Shown here piece after piece: positions 35,659 through 49,300 of a stretch of DNA of 64,000 nucleotides. Each line of letters starts with the position of its first letter. The first letter of the stretch is position 1. The notes under the pieces were generated by a model. That model was not told the DNA's origin. It saw nothing but the letters and a program-made list of their open reading frames with translations, and made no database searches. This stretch comes from Tubulanus polymorphus (lineage: Eukaryota; Nemertea; Palaeonemertea; Tubulaniformes; Tubulanidae): the NCBI RefSeq assembly GCF_964204645.1, contig NC_134029.1, positions 16,882,450 to 16,946,449 of the forward strand, read 5' to 3'. Both the position numbers and the translations under genes were made by a program.

Positions 35659-36997
35659 TTTTTCACCATTTTCATTAATCTATTTCTAAAATTCACAATA
35701 ACACGTTTTAAAAGTCGTTGTGCGTGTTTGTCATGTTTTTTGTCGTCACGAATGAGTAAAAAGATAATCGCCCGAATTATCTTGTTTTACAAAATCTCAT
35801 TTTTACTCGTACCAGTTTCAGTTCGAATAGCCCGTCATACCGCACAAACACTGGCGCACCGACAAATTCAACCTGCGCACTCAAACGATTGACGACTTTT
35901 ATTCGGCGCTATTAAGTTCTAGTTGTTTGCAGCAGCTAAATTTAAGTGGATGAACTATTATTCAAGTCTTTTCGAGATTCACGAAAATACTGTCTTTGAG
36001 TCGATTGGCTATTTCGTGCAGTGTGACGTCACAGATTGAGTTGCGAAGTAGCTGTCGTCGTAGTTTCTACCGTCCTTACACCGGTCGTTGGGCCACAACT
36101 CGCAAAAAATGGTCGTCGCTTTTCATATACGAAGAGATATGACAATGTTTCCTGGCCAAGTAATCACATTTGTCCGTTGGTGGGACTTCAGCATTTTAAT
36201 TAGGAGGCAGCGAAGCTTACCGTCAAACGATTGACGTCTTTTATTCGGCGCTATTAAGTTCTAGTTGTTTGCAGCAGCCAAATCTTAGTGGACAAACTAT
36301 TATTCAAATGACTTCGAAGAGGCATTGTGCGTGGGCAGATCCAAGGGCAGGGGGTTTCGGGTTTTGTAACAATCTCGGATTCTTTCGTGCATTTATTTCT
36401 ACTGAGTTAAAACACGTAGCTTGTCTCACTCTAGTATCACTCTAAATCTTCACTGCCAACATCATTAGCGGGCAATAACAGAACTTTCTAACAAACAGAA
36501 CACTCACCAGAGGAGTCGGACTGTCTAGATCAGGTTCGTGTCGCTATATGTCACAGAGAAAAACGGCGTAGTCTGCAGCATACATGTACTCATAAATCGT
36601 ACTCACTGAATACGTAGTTCCCTCTGTAGAAGCAATAGTTATAGGGTTTTATATGTATGGTATTGGAAAAGATAGTGTATGTGTGCAGTGTGCACAATAG
36701 CGCACGCTAGATGTGTGCTGGTGCGCACACCGAAGGCAAATGGCTCGAATTACAAGGAGGGAGTATGTTGATAAGAAAGAACAGCATTGAGTAACTATAT
36801 CTAAAATGTAAGGACTTTTAAGGGATGGTTAGTGTAGTCCAGGAGGGAGTAGAATGGTAGTAGCAGGGATAAGATATACCAAAAAGGGTGATGATAGAGG
36901 TGGGCGAGGTCATGGTAAAGGAATGTAAAGAATGTACATATTAGTATATAAGTCTAAGGTTTTTGGTTCAGGGAGGGAACGAAAGAGAGTAAAGGCT

Positions 36998-37140
36998 GGC
37001 TTATGTCGACAAGCAACGCGACGACTCCTACCGACGCAACTGAGAGCACCCGCGATCGCAGCCCAGCTTATGTCGACTCCGCTCCGCTTCGCAGCAATTG
37101 AGCCCGACTATCGGGATACGAGATCCTCCCAGTTGCTTCC
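36998..37140. repeat. Fragment of GC-rich inverted-repeat family
   Basis: CTTATGTCGACAAGCAACGC and similar words relate it to 9009-9560 and 48225-48350. GC content is clearly above its surroundings. Confidence 0.3.
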
Positions 37141-37507
37141 CTGCTTATGCCGGTTACGATTACTGGCAACTGCAATGGCTCAGATGGTCACGTGATAAGC
37201 ATTTTGAGAATAAATTTGATCTATTTTGAATTATTGGGAAATACATTTCTATTAAAAGAAGCTATTTCTTTAAGATCATTATCTTTCTGATTCTGTCTGA
37301 ATTTAATGAGCTAGCGACATCATATAAAGATGGCCGTTCACACCATAATTCTACCAACTTTGCTTCTAGATCTTCGATCCAGTCATCTGCCGTGCTGAAA
37401 CTTTAGTTGACGTTTCGAAATACTTGAATTTGAAAGTTTATGACTAATTACGAATGACGCTAACTAGCGGTCATAATTTGTACTATGTATATGCGGTCTC
37501 TTATTGG

Positions 37508-37580
37508 CGAGGAGAGGGGGAGGGAGAGAGGGAGGGAGGGAGGGAGAGAGAGAGGGAGGGAGGGAGGGAGAGGGAGAGAG
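37508..37580 (+). repeat. Purine-only GGGAGAGA simple repeat
   Basis: About 70 bp of G/A only, built from GGGA and GAGA words. Open frames across it on both strands are low-complexity by-products. Confidence 0.9.
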
Positions 37581-39559
37581 AACTGGTAGTGGTGGAGAAC
37601 AGTCCCTTTACAAGTGGTGGAAGATCGTCGTGACATTAGAGCTAGCATCAAATAGAGCTAGGACATTACATACAAAAATAAATATTGCTATGTTTTTTCC
37701 TTTCCTTCCTTTTTTCTCAATAAAAATTAATAAAGATATATACCGACTCACTGTAGAATAAAATATAATTTAATGTAGAATCAATCATTTCAAAACAGTA
37801 ACTTTACAACTAAAATAAATTACATATACAGTTATATATAATTAATCTCGATAATAGACGAATATATCAATATCAGTTGTACATGGGAAGACTGCAGGAA
37901 GTTTTACTTTTAGGCAAAAATAATGAGCACTTTTCAAACAAATGAACATTAAAAATAATTTTAAAAAATCAAACAATTATAATTCTATGCAATAAAGCGA
38001 TCATTCATTTACTACATATGCATGAAATCACGCATTTGACCCCTTGCAATGTCCTCGATTTCCAACTAGAGTTTTACGTTCGCTTTGCAAATGCATGTGA
38101 ATATCCCTCGGCATCACGGAAGTAACCTCCAAACCCAGGTCCGGCATCAACATAGCATTTTGATGAAAACTGCTGTGTAATTTATAGATTTATAGATTCC
38201 TAGTTATAAGCCAAAATAAATATTTTAAGAATCTAATATAGCCACCATTCAGCCATCTTAGATGGGATAACGACCTAAGATTCATCCTGATATATAATGT
38301 AATTTAACATCGTCATAAGAAATATCAATGCTCTGTATAAAAATACACTCTAGTGAATAGGCCGAAATGTCAATCTTTTGAATTGATCATGGCTGCAAGT
38401 CAGCCATCTTGATTGGCATCATGACCTAGAATCAAACAGATATATAATGTTATCTAAACATTCCCATTTTAAATAACATCAATACTCTACATGAAATACA
38501 TTCGCAGTTATAGGCCAAAATAAATTTTTCGAATTCAATATGGCCGCAAATCAACCAATTGCAATTACTTATAAATTAAACAGGGTTCATCTACATGCCA
38601 CAGCACACCTAACATAAAAATCTAATTCGAGCAATTGCTGCAATAAAGCAAACTTCACGTTGAGGCAGTAAAGCCAAAACCATATTCTCCCTTCCCTCCC
38701 GACATCTGGGGGACCGTCAATTTAGTTGTATGATCCACGTGTAATTTCCTTTGCATTGTTATATTTTACTTGATTAATTGCCTCCTCATTCGAATTAATC
38801 TTAATAGTTGAATAGAATCTGTTCTATGATGTAAACACCTTATGTAGACAGAACTTCAAAAATCAGACAAAGATTTACAACTATATACAAGACTCAAAAG
38901 GTTCAATCATGCAAATTGAACTCAATGGACACACCACTGAAAAACACTGAAACCTCAAAACGCAAAATATAAAGTTCTTGTTTAGCTGAACGATGTTCTG
39001 TGTTGCACATATCCTCCCTTGGAAGGGATTCGAACCTGATGGCAGATTCGAATCCCTCGCATGCCAATTGTACCAAATCCCCATAATTTACACAGATGTT
39101 ATTTCATTCTTGCTGAATGTATCTTCGAAAATTAAAAAAAAAAACTCCACAAATTCAAAATTTTACAACTATCTTTGGAATTGGTCTATAAATTACAGAA
39201 AGTATGCTTTAAAGTAAAATGTATGCCTACAATGAATCAGAGACCTAAGGTGTAGATAAACAGCCTAATGTTTATTTCATTTCAAACCCTGGGATCTTTA
39301 GGCCACAATTCTGATATCTTTGAGAATACACACCAGAAAATAGATTTCAAAATGAACAAAATAGCGTTGCAGCTGAGTGTTTGAAGGATCGTTGAAGTCA
39401 TCTAGAAACACAGAAAAAAGCTACCATTTTCAAAAATTGTTCTATGCTTAAAGAATTATTATCATGCCTATGAGGTTATCAGCAGGAAAAAGCTATTGCA
39501 ATAATTCTCAACAGGAAATTGCTGGCTGAAAACAGCTAGAATGCTTGCTGCAGCTGCTT

Positions 39560-39655
39560 CCATACTCCCTCCGCAGGGGTTCGAACCTGATATCATCAAG
39601 ACTGCCCGACTCACCCGGGTGCACAGGTACATGGGCAGGTGAACCTATCAGATAT
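39560..39655 (-). repeat. tRNA-derived SINE-like fragment
   Basis: On the - strand a box B match GGTTCGAACCC is preceded by GTGAGTCGGGCAGTCTTGAT. No full cloverleaf, so not a tRNA gene. Similar tRNA-like fragments lie at 39000-39065 and 39788-39840. Confidence 0.4.
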
Positions 39656-40151
39656 CCAGTTGTATAATCCCTGAGGCAAATTTCACGAATAATAATAATT
39701 ATTATTATTATTGGAATAACCCGCGCTAAAATAAATCGTAATTTATGATTGGCTAATAATGACATCATCTTGTTGGGTAGGGTTTTGTGCAGTGGCTTAG
39801 TCTAGTGATGCCATAAGTTTTGAATCCCTGACGAGGGAGGATAACCTGTTTACTGCTCTGCCCCCAAAAAAGGTCGGCATTCTGAGTAAATGGCTATATT
39901 TCTAAGTGATTCAAGATACCGTAACTTTTTCATCCTAAATCCTTCATTATAGGCAAAACGGATTAATAAGTCCATGTGCTAGTTCAGTTGTCTCAGTTGT
40001 TCACTTGAACTATTTAAGATTTGTATCCCGAAGTTGACAAGACTTATGAATGATAATGTCTGTGCATATGAAATCAAACAGACATAGACATAAACCCTTC
40101 ACCCCTACACACTACTGTGATACGGTAACACAAAGAATCAACAGAACATTT

Positions 40152-40329
40152 CTAGAATGCATTATCATCATCGTCCTCCTCTTCATCTATTTCATCTTCA
40201 TCATCATCTTCTAAATCTTCATCATCCTCGTCATCATCATCTAATTCTGAATCTTCAGTAACTGATTCTTCTTCATTCTGATTGCAGGAGCATGCAGCAG
40301 TTTCAGCAGCCGACAATGATACATCAGTC
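40152..40329 (-). CDS. AGTPBP1: CCP1-like last exon, acidic C-terminus
   Basis: Starts at acceptor CAAACAG, completing a split Glu codon, and encodes [17 protein letters not shown], then an almost purely Asp/Glu tail (about 30 of the last 37 residues) ending DDDDNAF and TAG. An acidic C-terminal tail is common in this family; its length here is notable. Confidence 0.88.
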
Positions 40330-43300
40330 CTGTTTGAAAAAATAGACAGTTATATTATTTCAAGACTTTCATTGTCTTCCAGAGTCTGAGAAGATTGATG
40401 CCGGCTAAAATTATCATCACATATCATATCGCTTACTATCTATTTAATATATCTACAATAAAAATAAAGGCTAACGATTTCTTCCTTTGGTGATATTATA
40501 GGGTAATGTTAAGAAGTCAGTGATCTTTCTAGTAATGTGATGATTCTATCGAGGCCAGCAAGTTCGGGAGGTAAACATACTCAGTAGATTCTTTAGTAGA
40601 TGATTCTGATGGGATATTAACAGTAATCGGTAAAGTTGAACCATTCGTCGTTGTAGGTTTCATTCTTATTGTCATTTTGTGTAAACCATCGCAAAATTTT
40701 CGCCCCATCTCTTCCAATTCTTTAGTACTGATGTGTGAACCCTATAACATAACAAGTTTAAGCGTACATAAGAATACCACGCTTTTTACGAAAAATATTT
40801 CAGCAGGCCCATCACCAGCTGTCTTCGAGAATTTCATGAGAGTGAAGTAAAATGTCACGGCTTCCGACATATATTAGGGTGAAAATGGATGAAATTCTTT
40901 CAGTTCATCAAATCACCTGTCACTCCGAATTTTGCAACATTTTCCAGCAAAAGTAAGCTGGAAGCACAATTTGAGTGAGAACTTACAAAAGTGTGTCACC
41001 GATGAGGGAACTTTCTTAAATCGATGCTCAAAGCTTATTTTCGTACCTCCATTTAAGCGTTTGAGCCGCCAGTCTCAAATACAGGCCTGCTCAGGTTATA
41101 CATACCCTGTAAGGACCTATATCACATCCAGCATATGTACTCTCCATCGTATAACTACGTATGATTCCCATTTGTCTCCATACGACGACTCTCGCAGTTG
41201 ACTCTTTATTCTTCTCAATTATGTAATTACAGTTTGTCAAAGCAAATGATGGCGCCACTTGATTCAACATTTTCGGTAAGTGCTGTAAATATAGAAAAGA
41301 ACTACCATCAAGGCATATGGGATTCTAGTTTAAAATCAAACAACTAGAATTTCCAGTCAAAGAAAAGAACCGTGGATTTGATAGTGTAAGGCTAGAAAAA
41401 TGATACTTAGTGTCTCGTAATTAGTCGGGTCAAATTGCAATGAAATTCGTAATCTCCACAGAAAACTCTATTGATATTCACGTGATTTATTCTTTTTTTC
41501 CCTTTTCCACACTATTTTCGTCGAGAGAACATAGGCTTTTTTACCTGACCACTGTTTCCGATACAATCCGTTTAATTTCATTGTGCTCACTGTGATCTAG
41601 CCTACAGATACTCCGTGCGTATTTTGATAAATCAACGTTACAAAAGCACTGTCGGGCTGTAAACATCGAAAATTGAGCCCCATTCAATGAGGCGACATAT
41701 TTTTCTGAGTTGTCATCCCAAAATCCACCGCAGGCTGCTCGTCACTTCGATTGTCAATTCAAGTATAAATAAACAAATTTATTGCTGCAAGCTTCACATT
41801 CAGCCGTGGTCTTCAAACAGTAATTTAAACAATTACTCATTTTCTTCATCAGTACAATTTACCGATCAACAGAGAATTTACTGCTCTAAATATTATAAGC
41901 ACTGTTGAGCTGTAAAGATCGATGAATCAACGTGTTTCTTTACATCGTCGTTCCGCGGATCCGCTGCGCGTTCTCCTCGTCATGAGAATCAAATCAAATA
42001 AATTTATTACTCCCATTAATTTGGCTGCGGGCTTCAAACATTTTCCTTTACAAAATTTAGCGGATATTTAGTACGATAAATCAGTACCATCGAGTCGTAG
42101 TATGGGCGAGTCGTAGGCCTAAACTAAACACGCCAAACAGATGCAGCGGAGAAAAGCTGTAGTGTTGACGAGGTATCAACGTAAATAAATTTATTACTTT
42201 CAGTGATTCGGCCATGGGCTTCAACCGTGTATCAATATTCTATTTTTCACACAGTACACACGGATTTTTACCAAATCCACAGGATATTTACCAAATAACT
42301 GTATATAACAAATTCTTATATGTAAGCTGGACTCACGCTTGATATTTGGATTCAATGTTTCCAATACCGCGGGTGATAGATCGTTTGGCCGCTTGAAGTG
42401 TTTATTGAGTTGGGCCACTTTTAGGCCTACGTGCTTTACTGTTTCAAACAAACACAATTAAATTGTTGTGTTTATTTACGGAGACATGGATTGAAATTCA
42501 AACAAAATTTGCAATAGAAAATCCGGCAACATTGGTAAGCACGTAGTACAAAAGATTTGCTTCTTTGTCTGAAAATGAAATTGATTTTACAAATCGAATA
42601 CAACATGAGACCTAACCCTGTTAAATAGAGGTGTAGGAATATGATGTTTAGGAGGGTTAAAGTGCAATAGGTCTAAGCCTGCTCTGTCCGGATACTAGGC
42701 CTACGCGCATCAGTAGGCCTACATAAGCTGAAAATGAATATTTTTTTGAAAAGCTGTTAGCATTCGTCTGAGCAGGCATCCTTATAAACAAGAGTTTTCA
42801 TTTGAGTCTTGTTCATTACTAATGAAACTTATATTATATTAATTACTGATGACTTAAGTTACTACATAGCCCCAAATGATAGGATCTATTTTCGTCTACG
42901 AACATCTTGTCGTTGGAACAAACTTTTTTGAACAAAAAGTTTTTCGTTCGAACCAAAAATGTTTTATCCGATCGTTTTTTCGTTTGAACAAAACTTTTTC
43001 AGAAATTCGAAAATGTTCAATCGAACAATCGTTTTCATTCGAACTATTATTCGAACAAAATTGTTTTCACTCACCTATTTTTTTGTCAGGACAAAAAGTT
43101 TTTCCTTCTAACAATAACATACCGTAAAAACCGGCGTTAAGTCGAGTTTTTAACCCTTGATTTTACCACTTAATTATTGACCTCGACTTATACGCCGAGT
43201 ACAATTTTCAACTAAGTATTTTCAGGTCACAAGAAATATTGATTCTACCAGACAAAAAAGACAGTGTTCATCTTCTCACTGCTATAACAGTTTGAATAAT

Positions 43301-46300
43301 TATTCATTAAATAAATTTATTTAATGAAAAAAAACTTCTTTCATTTTGACACAGCTTCATTTAAAATGATGTATTCATATATGGGCGCTCATAGCAGCGC
43401 TTAATACATTAGGCTATATATAGTGTGTGACTCACACTACTGTATCACTGTATGGTAGTGTATTATACCCGAGTGTGAGTGTAACAGTCTATTGATTAAC
43501 GCACTGCAGCAATCAGGCTGACGCGCGGCGGCGTGCGTGAAGGCGCACATCGTTATCAAAACAAACTATTCAATATAATGATACAAGTAATTATTCTTCT
43601 AAGAGAAGTGACTCGACTTATAAGCCGGATATATGTTAAAATCATGAAATGTAGGTCTAAAAATCGACCTCGACTTATACGCCACGTAGACTTATACATC
43701 GGTTTTTACGGTAGCTTTTTATTTCAACAAAGTTTTTGTCAGAACAAAAAGTTTTCCATTCGAATCAAAAATATTTTCATCGATCCAACAAAATTGATTT
43801 CGTTCGAACAAAACTTTTTGTGGTAAAATTTGTTCAAAAGTGTTTTTGCTCAACATATTTTTTTGGTCGGAACAAAAGGTTTTTCGTTCAAACGTTAACA
43901 GCTTTTTATTCGAACACGTTTTTTATTAGGACGAAAAGTTTTTCATTCAGATAAACAGTATATTGTTCGATCGAACAGAATTTTCTTGTCAGAACATTTT
44001 TTTCGTTTTTTCGAAAGTTTTTCATTCGAACAAGTATATTGATCCATCAAAGCGTTTTTCATTCCAAAGAAAAAGATTTTCGTGGAACGAAATAGTCTTT
44101 TCATCATAATGAATTATCTTCATTCAAACAAAATAATCTTCACACTCGAACACAATAGGTAGAAAATGAACTTGGGTTTTATTTGTATCTAATATCCATA
44201 TTATGCCTTTTCAGGTTGAAGCTTATCTTACATGTTTCTGACCATGTATGGGACACAACTTGATTAGGTCGTTTTGGAAATTAACTTCGTCCTTACGTTG
44301 ATTTCGGCCACCTGTTTTTGATTGGAGAAAACTGCTGAGCCAATTTAAGCGACCCATCATTGATACCGATTCCTAAAAGCTTTTTTAAGAAATCGCTGAT
44401 GTAGTACCTAATCAAATGCTTTTTACATAATAATCATCGGGAAACATCATCAGGAAAACATCGTAGGCTAGCATAGGAATCACATCACATGCAACATTGA
44501 TTGTTCATACGACGATACCAATCGCTCTGCAGATCCATTCGTAAATAGACATGCCACTGTACGCCGCCTTTAAAGGGCAAATGCCATCAAAATTGTACTT
44601 TCCGCGATTCCTTAACCAGAAGAAACTTTAGTATACATATAACAACCTGAGATGTTACTGATTGAAAAAAGGAGCATGAATTAGCCATAATAGTTAGCGG
44701 AATAGTCATCTATTTATCCTTCACTCCGTGTGTATAGTTCATATTCAACCCACGGGTGGCGCTATTTATGATGTTAACTATGACAATCAACACAAGCACG
44801 TGTGCGTGCTCTTACGCGTAGCCTATGTATAATCAATAAAATAAACACCATTTGTTCACCGTATTCATTGACCTACAGCGCTACTCACTGATATACGATT
44901 ATCATGTCATATACAACGGTAGCAACACTATACAATGGTAAGAGTTTATTAATTCAAATCACTCCCAAAACAATAAAATATCGCATGAAATGTCTAGTGA
45001 AATGACTGAAAGCCGCGAGCGTTTGTCAGAGATGACGTCAGAAACACGCACCTGCTAAGATAAACAATAACAGTGAGCACATGCTGAAATTGCCAATTTA
45101 AAAGTCATATTTCTCAGTAATGGCTGAACTGAAATTCAAACCAGTTCCATATTTGATATTTGTGAATACATCACATATGAAAATGAATCTTACACAATAT
45201 TCTATTTTGATGGCATATGCTCTTTAATGCAAATATCGCCGTAAATTACTGTCTTATTCCATTGTATGGAAAATAATGGTCAGCTATTTTCTATTGCGAT
45301 CAATCTTTATTCCTCCTGTTTTTCTTTTACCGTTAATTCAATTTTTTTCGGTGTTGGTGCCATCTAATGAAATAGTTTTAATTACAGTACCTTAGTGGAG
45401 GGCTAGACTTACAACAAAGTGAGGTGGTCATCGGATCGATGAACGAGGTAATCGGAATAGTTAAGGTGGCATATCGTAATATTATTAAAGATCGAGTTAC
45501 TCAACTTTACGATGGCAGTAAATCGGGAAATATTGTAAAACATTTGTATAGGATTGTACTAGGAGATTACATTGGCTGTGGCGGTATGTGAGGGGCAGTC
45601 GAGGTATGACTGTATGTTAACTTTTGGCTGTTTCTTTCCATGATTTGTATTTTCCTTATTTAAAATCGTGTTTTGGTGGTTATGATAAACAAGAGCCCCA
45701 AGAGGCACTGCAGCCAGCCAGTCAGCTTTTCATAAAATGGCAAATGATGCATTCTGTGGGTTATATTTGTCAAAATACACTCCCTCCCAGTCCTAGCTCA
45801 TCAGAGTCAATACCTATAATTTACACAATACAATCGTGTTTTCTTAAGTAACACAGACAGCGACTGGAGCTGGCAGGAACAAATACCTCAGATAAATGTT
45901 TTCACTTGGTCTTATTTATTTGAATGTTGAATAGAATTGAATTTTCTGAAATTTGCTCAATAAAACAAAAGTGAATTGGATTTGATGTTTTATTTGTTCA
46001 ATAAAGTAAAATTTAATTGGATTTGATCCTTTTTGCAGAATAAAATTTAATTGAATTTGCAGTTTGAGCACATGGCTAATTAGCATATCAAGGTCATCTA
46101 TCCAATTTGAGAAAAAGCTATTTTCCCGGACTTAGCATAATTGTCAATGATATTTTCTGTAGTGCACATAAGAATATTCCTCCCAAAAACCAAATCAACT
46201 AAATATTTCACAGAAATCGATTTTGAAATACAATTTTGAATCTTAAAACAAAACCCGGAAGTAAAACGGTAGACGATCCCGCGGGTTCACGTGAACACCT

Positions 46301-49300
46301 GCTGATTTCTGCGGCTAAGCCAATCATAGAGGTGTCTTTGCTTTCTGATTGGCTTTTCAAAACCAATATTTTTGCGATCAGATATTCGCAAAAAATCTCA
46401 TATAAATTTTATCGAGGCCCTTTTTCAAAATTCAGCTTCGTAGGATTTGGAGAATGGATAATGCTTTAATGAATGATTTGTATGACTACATGCTTAGTTG
46501 CACAGTCAAAGGGCCTTAGTTCCGGAAACCATGTCATTTAAATTCGCTCCATTTGTGTAGTAAAACTTTTAAAAAACTTCCATCGTGTTTTATATCTGTC
46601 GTACCTTGTAAGACTGGTCCTCGAGTTTTGGTCCTAGATAAGTTGGATTATCACTATCTTCAGGAAGCCATGACTGAAATGGACTACACCCATACAGAAA
46701 TACATTCTTCTTACGAGAATGACCGTGATAGTCGCAGTACACCTAAAAAACAAATCAGTAAAATAATGCAACAAAAATACTAGAAAATAGGCAAGAATTA
46801 TCATCCATAGTTGCATCTAGTCGATGAAGACTTTTAACGAACAGAAACAGGAAAATTTTATTTCGATGGTAATAAGCAATCAAAAGAATTGAGGCTTATA
46901 TGGACAAATGGTAAAATTTCAGTAGAAGTTACCCTAGCAATTAAGGTAACTTACGAGCGGTGCTTTTCCAGTCACAGTCATATGTTGCATTAATCCTTTA
47001 GTATGATAAATAGTAGGATGTAGTGTGGGACATGGCTGTAGCCAACGTCGGTTCAAATCTTCTGCTGTCAATGACGTCCGATGACTAATTAACAAACACA
47101 AATCATGATTAGATTGAAAGCATTGAAAACCTATTATGCATCTTGTCTAAAGATTCACAATTGGCTAATCATTGATGAAACACTTTTTCCGTGATATAAG
47201 ATCTAAAATGATATAAAATACAACACTCAAATTAAAAAGGGTCTGAAATGTTTCTTTGAGCTAATATCTATTTGATGTTTAGGTATTGCTGAAAATGACA
47301 ATAAGGATATAGTCAAACCATTGAATGAATATTAGCTCAAGAACATTTCAGTCTCTTCTTATTCTTTGTTGTAAGTCTTTTATTTCCATATCATCATGTT
47401 CTGTATTAAACAACTGACTCGTGGAGCAGAGTTTAATGAAAATAGCCATCATAATTTAGAACTATTGAAGCAACTGGAAATTGCGAATTTGTTCTAATAC
47501 AGTTTAACTCAACTTCTATAAGCAGTGATATTTACTTTCCATTGATGACACCATCTGGGTTTAACATCGGTACTATCTTAAACACATACATATCCCGTAG
47601 ACTTTGTGCGGATGGACGATCACTTAATAAATGCTGAATTGTACCTAAACATCAAAAACACAAATAACTTAATACCCGGCATTTATCAAATTATGCAAGA
47701 GATTTAATGGGTTAATTAAATACATAGGGATAATTGATAGCAGTGAAAATGAGAACCCTTTTTAATAATTAGACGCTGGCTTTCTAATTCAAAAAAATGT
47801 TTGGTGATGAAGAGACGTACAAATATGATCGTGTTTACAAAACAAATGGACCCCAAAAGATCCATTTATAATATCATTTTAACAAAATACAATCATCTCC
47901 CCCAGAATTGAAGTTTTTCAAAAGTCTTAAATTGGATAATAATATCTGTATTCAAATTATCTATTATCCAAATCTCAAGGAACAAATGGCTAAGTGGCCA
48001 GATTTAGGCAGTCGGCATATCTGATGTTGGTTCGAAGTTTACACAGAGTGTATGATGCTTCCTAGTTGCTTATTGTGTATTGCATAAGACATAGTGTACG
48101 ATGTTCCTGTACTTTGAGAAAGGACAGACAGAATCATGGCGGGGTGTTGGGACCTATCATACAGTGTTGTAGTATAATAAAGCCATACCCATTATCATTG
48201 AAAGTGGGCATAGGTTAGCCTTGAACCCGAGGCCTTGAAACTCATCACAATGCAATTCTCCATGACCGCCAGCAACGATTGTGTTACTAAGACGTGTCAA
48301 CCTACACGCTCTTGTGACTGGCAGCAACACCAGTTGCAACGAGTCGCACAGTTGATGAGCGTCCTTTTTAAAAACTAGGGGTCCAGGGAAACCATGCCCA
48401 CTTGGGAAGTGGTTTCAAATGCTCAACAATCTAACGATTTTAATATTCAATGCCCCCAGGTGACCATATACAAAAACCAATGACCTTGAAACTCACCACA
48501 ATCATAGAACATGTTATGAACTTCAACTTTGCAATTGATCATGGTAACAAAATATACCTAGGTACCAATATAGTAAGGAAATACGGCAGAAGTTATTCGA
48601 CTATTCAACGCCCCCTGGTGACCATATAGAATATCCAATGTCCTAAAAACTCACCACAATCATAGCCGATGTCATGAGCTACAACTTGGCAATCGATCAT
48701 GGTAACAAAATATGCCTAGGTACAAATATAATATAGAAACACTAAGTTATTGTATTAATCAATGCCCCCTGGTGGCCATATACAAAAACCAATGACCTTA
48801 AAACTCACCAAAATCATATAACACTTTATGAGCTACAACTTTCCAATTGACAGTGTTAACAAAATATGCTTAGGTATCAATATAATGTGGAAAACTTTTT
48901 CCCACCTCCGAATGAGTACTGATGACACCAAGATGGCCGCCAATTGTGTCGTTATTAACTGATCAAAAATACCTGTCTCAGGTGTAAAACATCCCTCTCC
49001 AAAGAATACCCATCATAAATTGCAATGAGAAAAGGCAAACCAGTAGGACGCTACAGGACTCGGAATTCGGGCCAAAATTAACATTTTTGGGCATTAAAAG
49101 GTCATAGAACAGCCATCTTGAGTCCAATCGACCCAATTTTTCTTAAGCTGATGGACCCTTGGGGGATTCAAATATATTCAAAAGATCAAGGTAAGCGATC
49201 CAAGCGTCTTCAAAATTTCCCTTGAAAACTTCAAAATTGTATAAAAAGTGCTGATTTTGGAAACAACAATGGCTTCCATTGAATTTTCACATTTTATCAA

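Larger units (their letters stand above)
27061..36320 (+). repeat. 5S rDNA tandem array (11 units of about 796 bp)
   Basis: 5S genes start at 27584, 28380, 29176, 29974, 30759, 31559, 32352, 33151, 33944, 34742 and 35541. Spacers are highly similar among units and hold no second RNA gene that I recognise (checked by eye against U1, U2, U4, U5 and U6). The last spacer (35659-36320) is degenerate, with a partial duplication of the CGTCAAACGATTGACG region, marking the right edge of the array. Confidence 0.95.
36321..40151. other. Intergenic, 5S array to carboxypeptidase 3' end
   Basis: No supported gene. Contains a fragment of the GC-rich inverted-repeat family (36998-37140), a GGGA/GAGA purine tract (37508-37580), a TAA microsatellite near 39690 and tRNA-like fragments at 39000-39065, 39560-39655 and 39788-39840. 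On the - strand the carboxypeptidase 3' UTR should extend leftward from 40151; AATAAA (read as TTTATT at 39271) is one possible end. Confidence 0.55.
41283..46604 (-). other. CCP1-like intron with repeats and two cryptic exon-like ORFs
   Basis: Contains a TA-flanked MITE (43122-43711) inside a GAACAAAA-rich repeat (42895-44160), and two short open stretches with good splice signals (42345-42438 on - and 45388-45583 on +) of unknown meaning. No other gene supported. Confidence 0.65.

Noticed and set aside
37460-37761. ORFs over the GGGAGAGA tract on both strands
   Set aside because: Low-complexity translations of a purine repeat.
46743-47535. Apparent absence of the EDLNR exon, suggesting a broken carboxypeptidase
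   Set aside because: Reading the minus strand in all frames found the exon at 46955-47084 (EDLNRRW), with correct phase at both sides, so the catalytic domain is complete.
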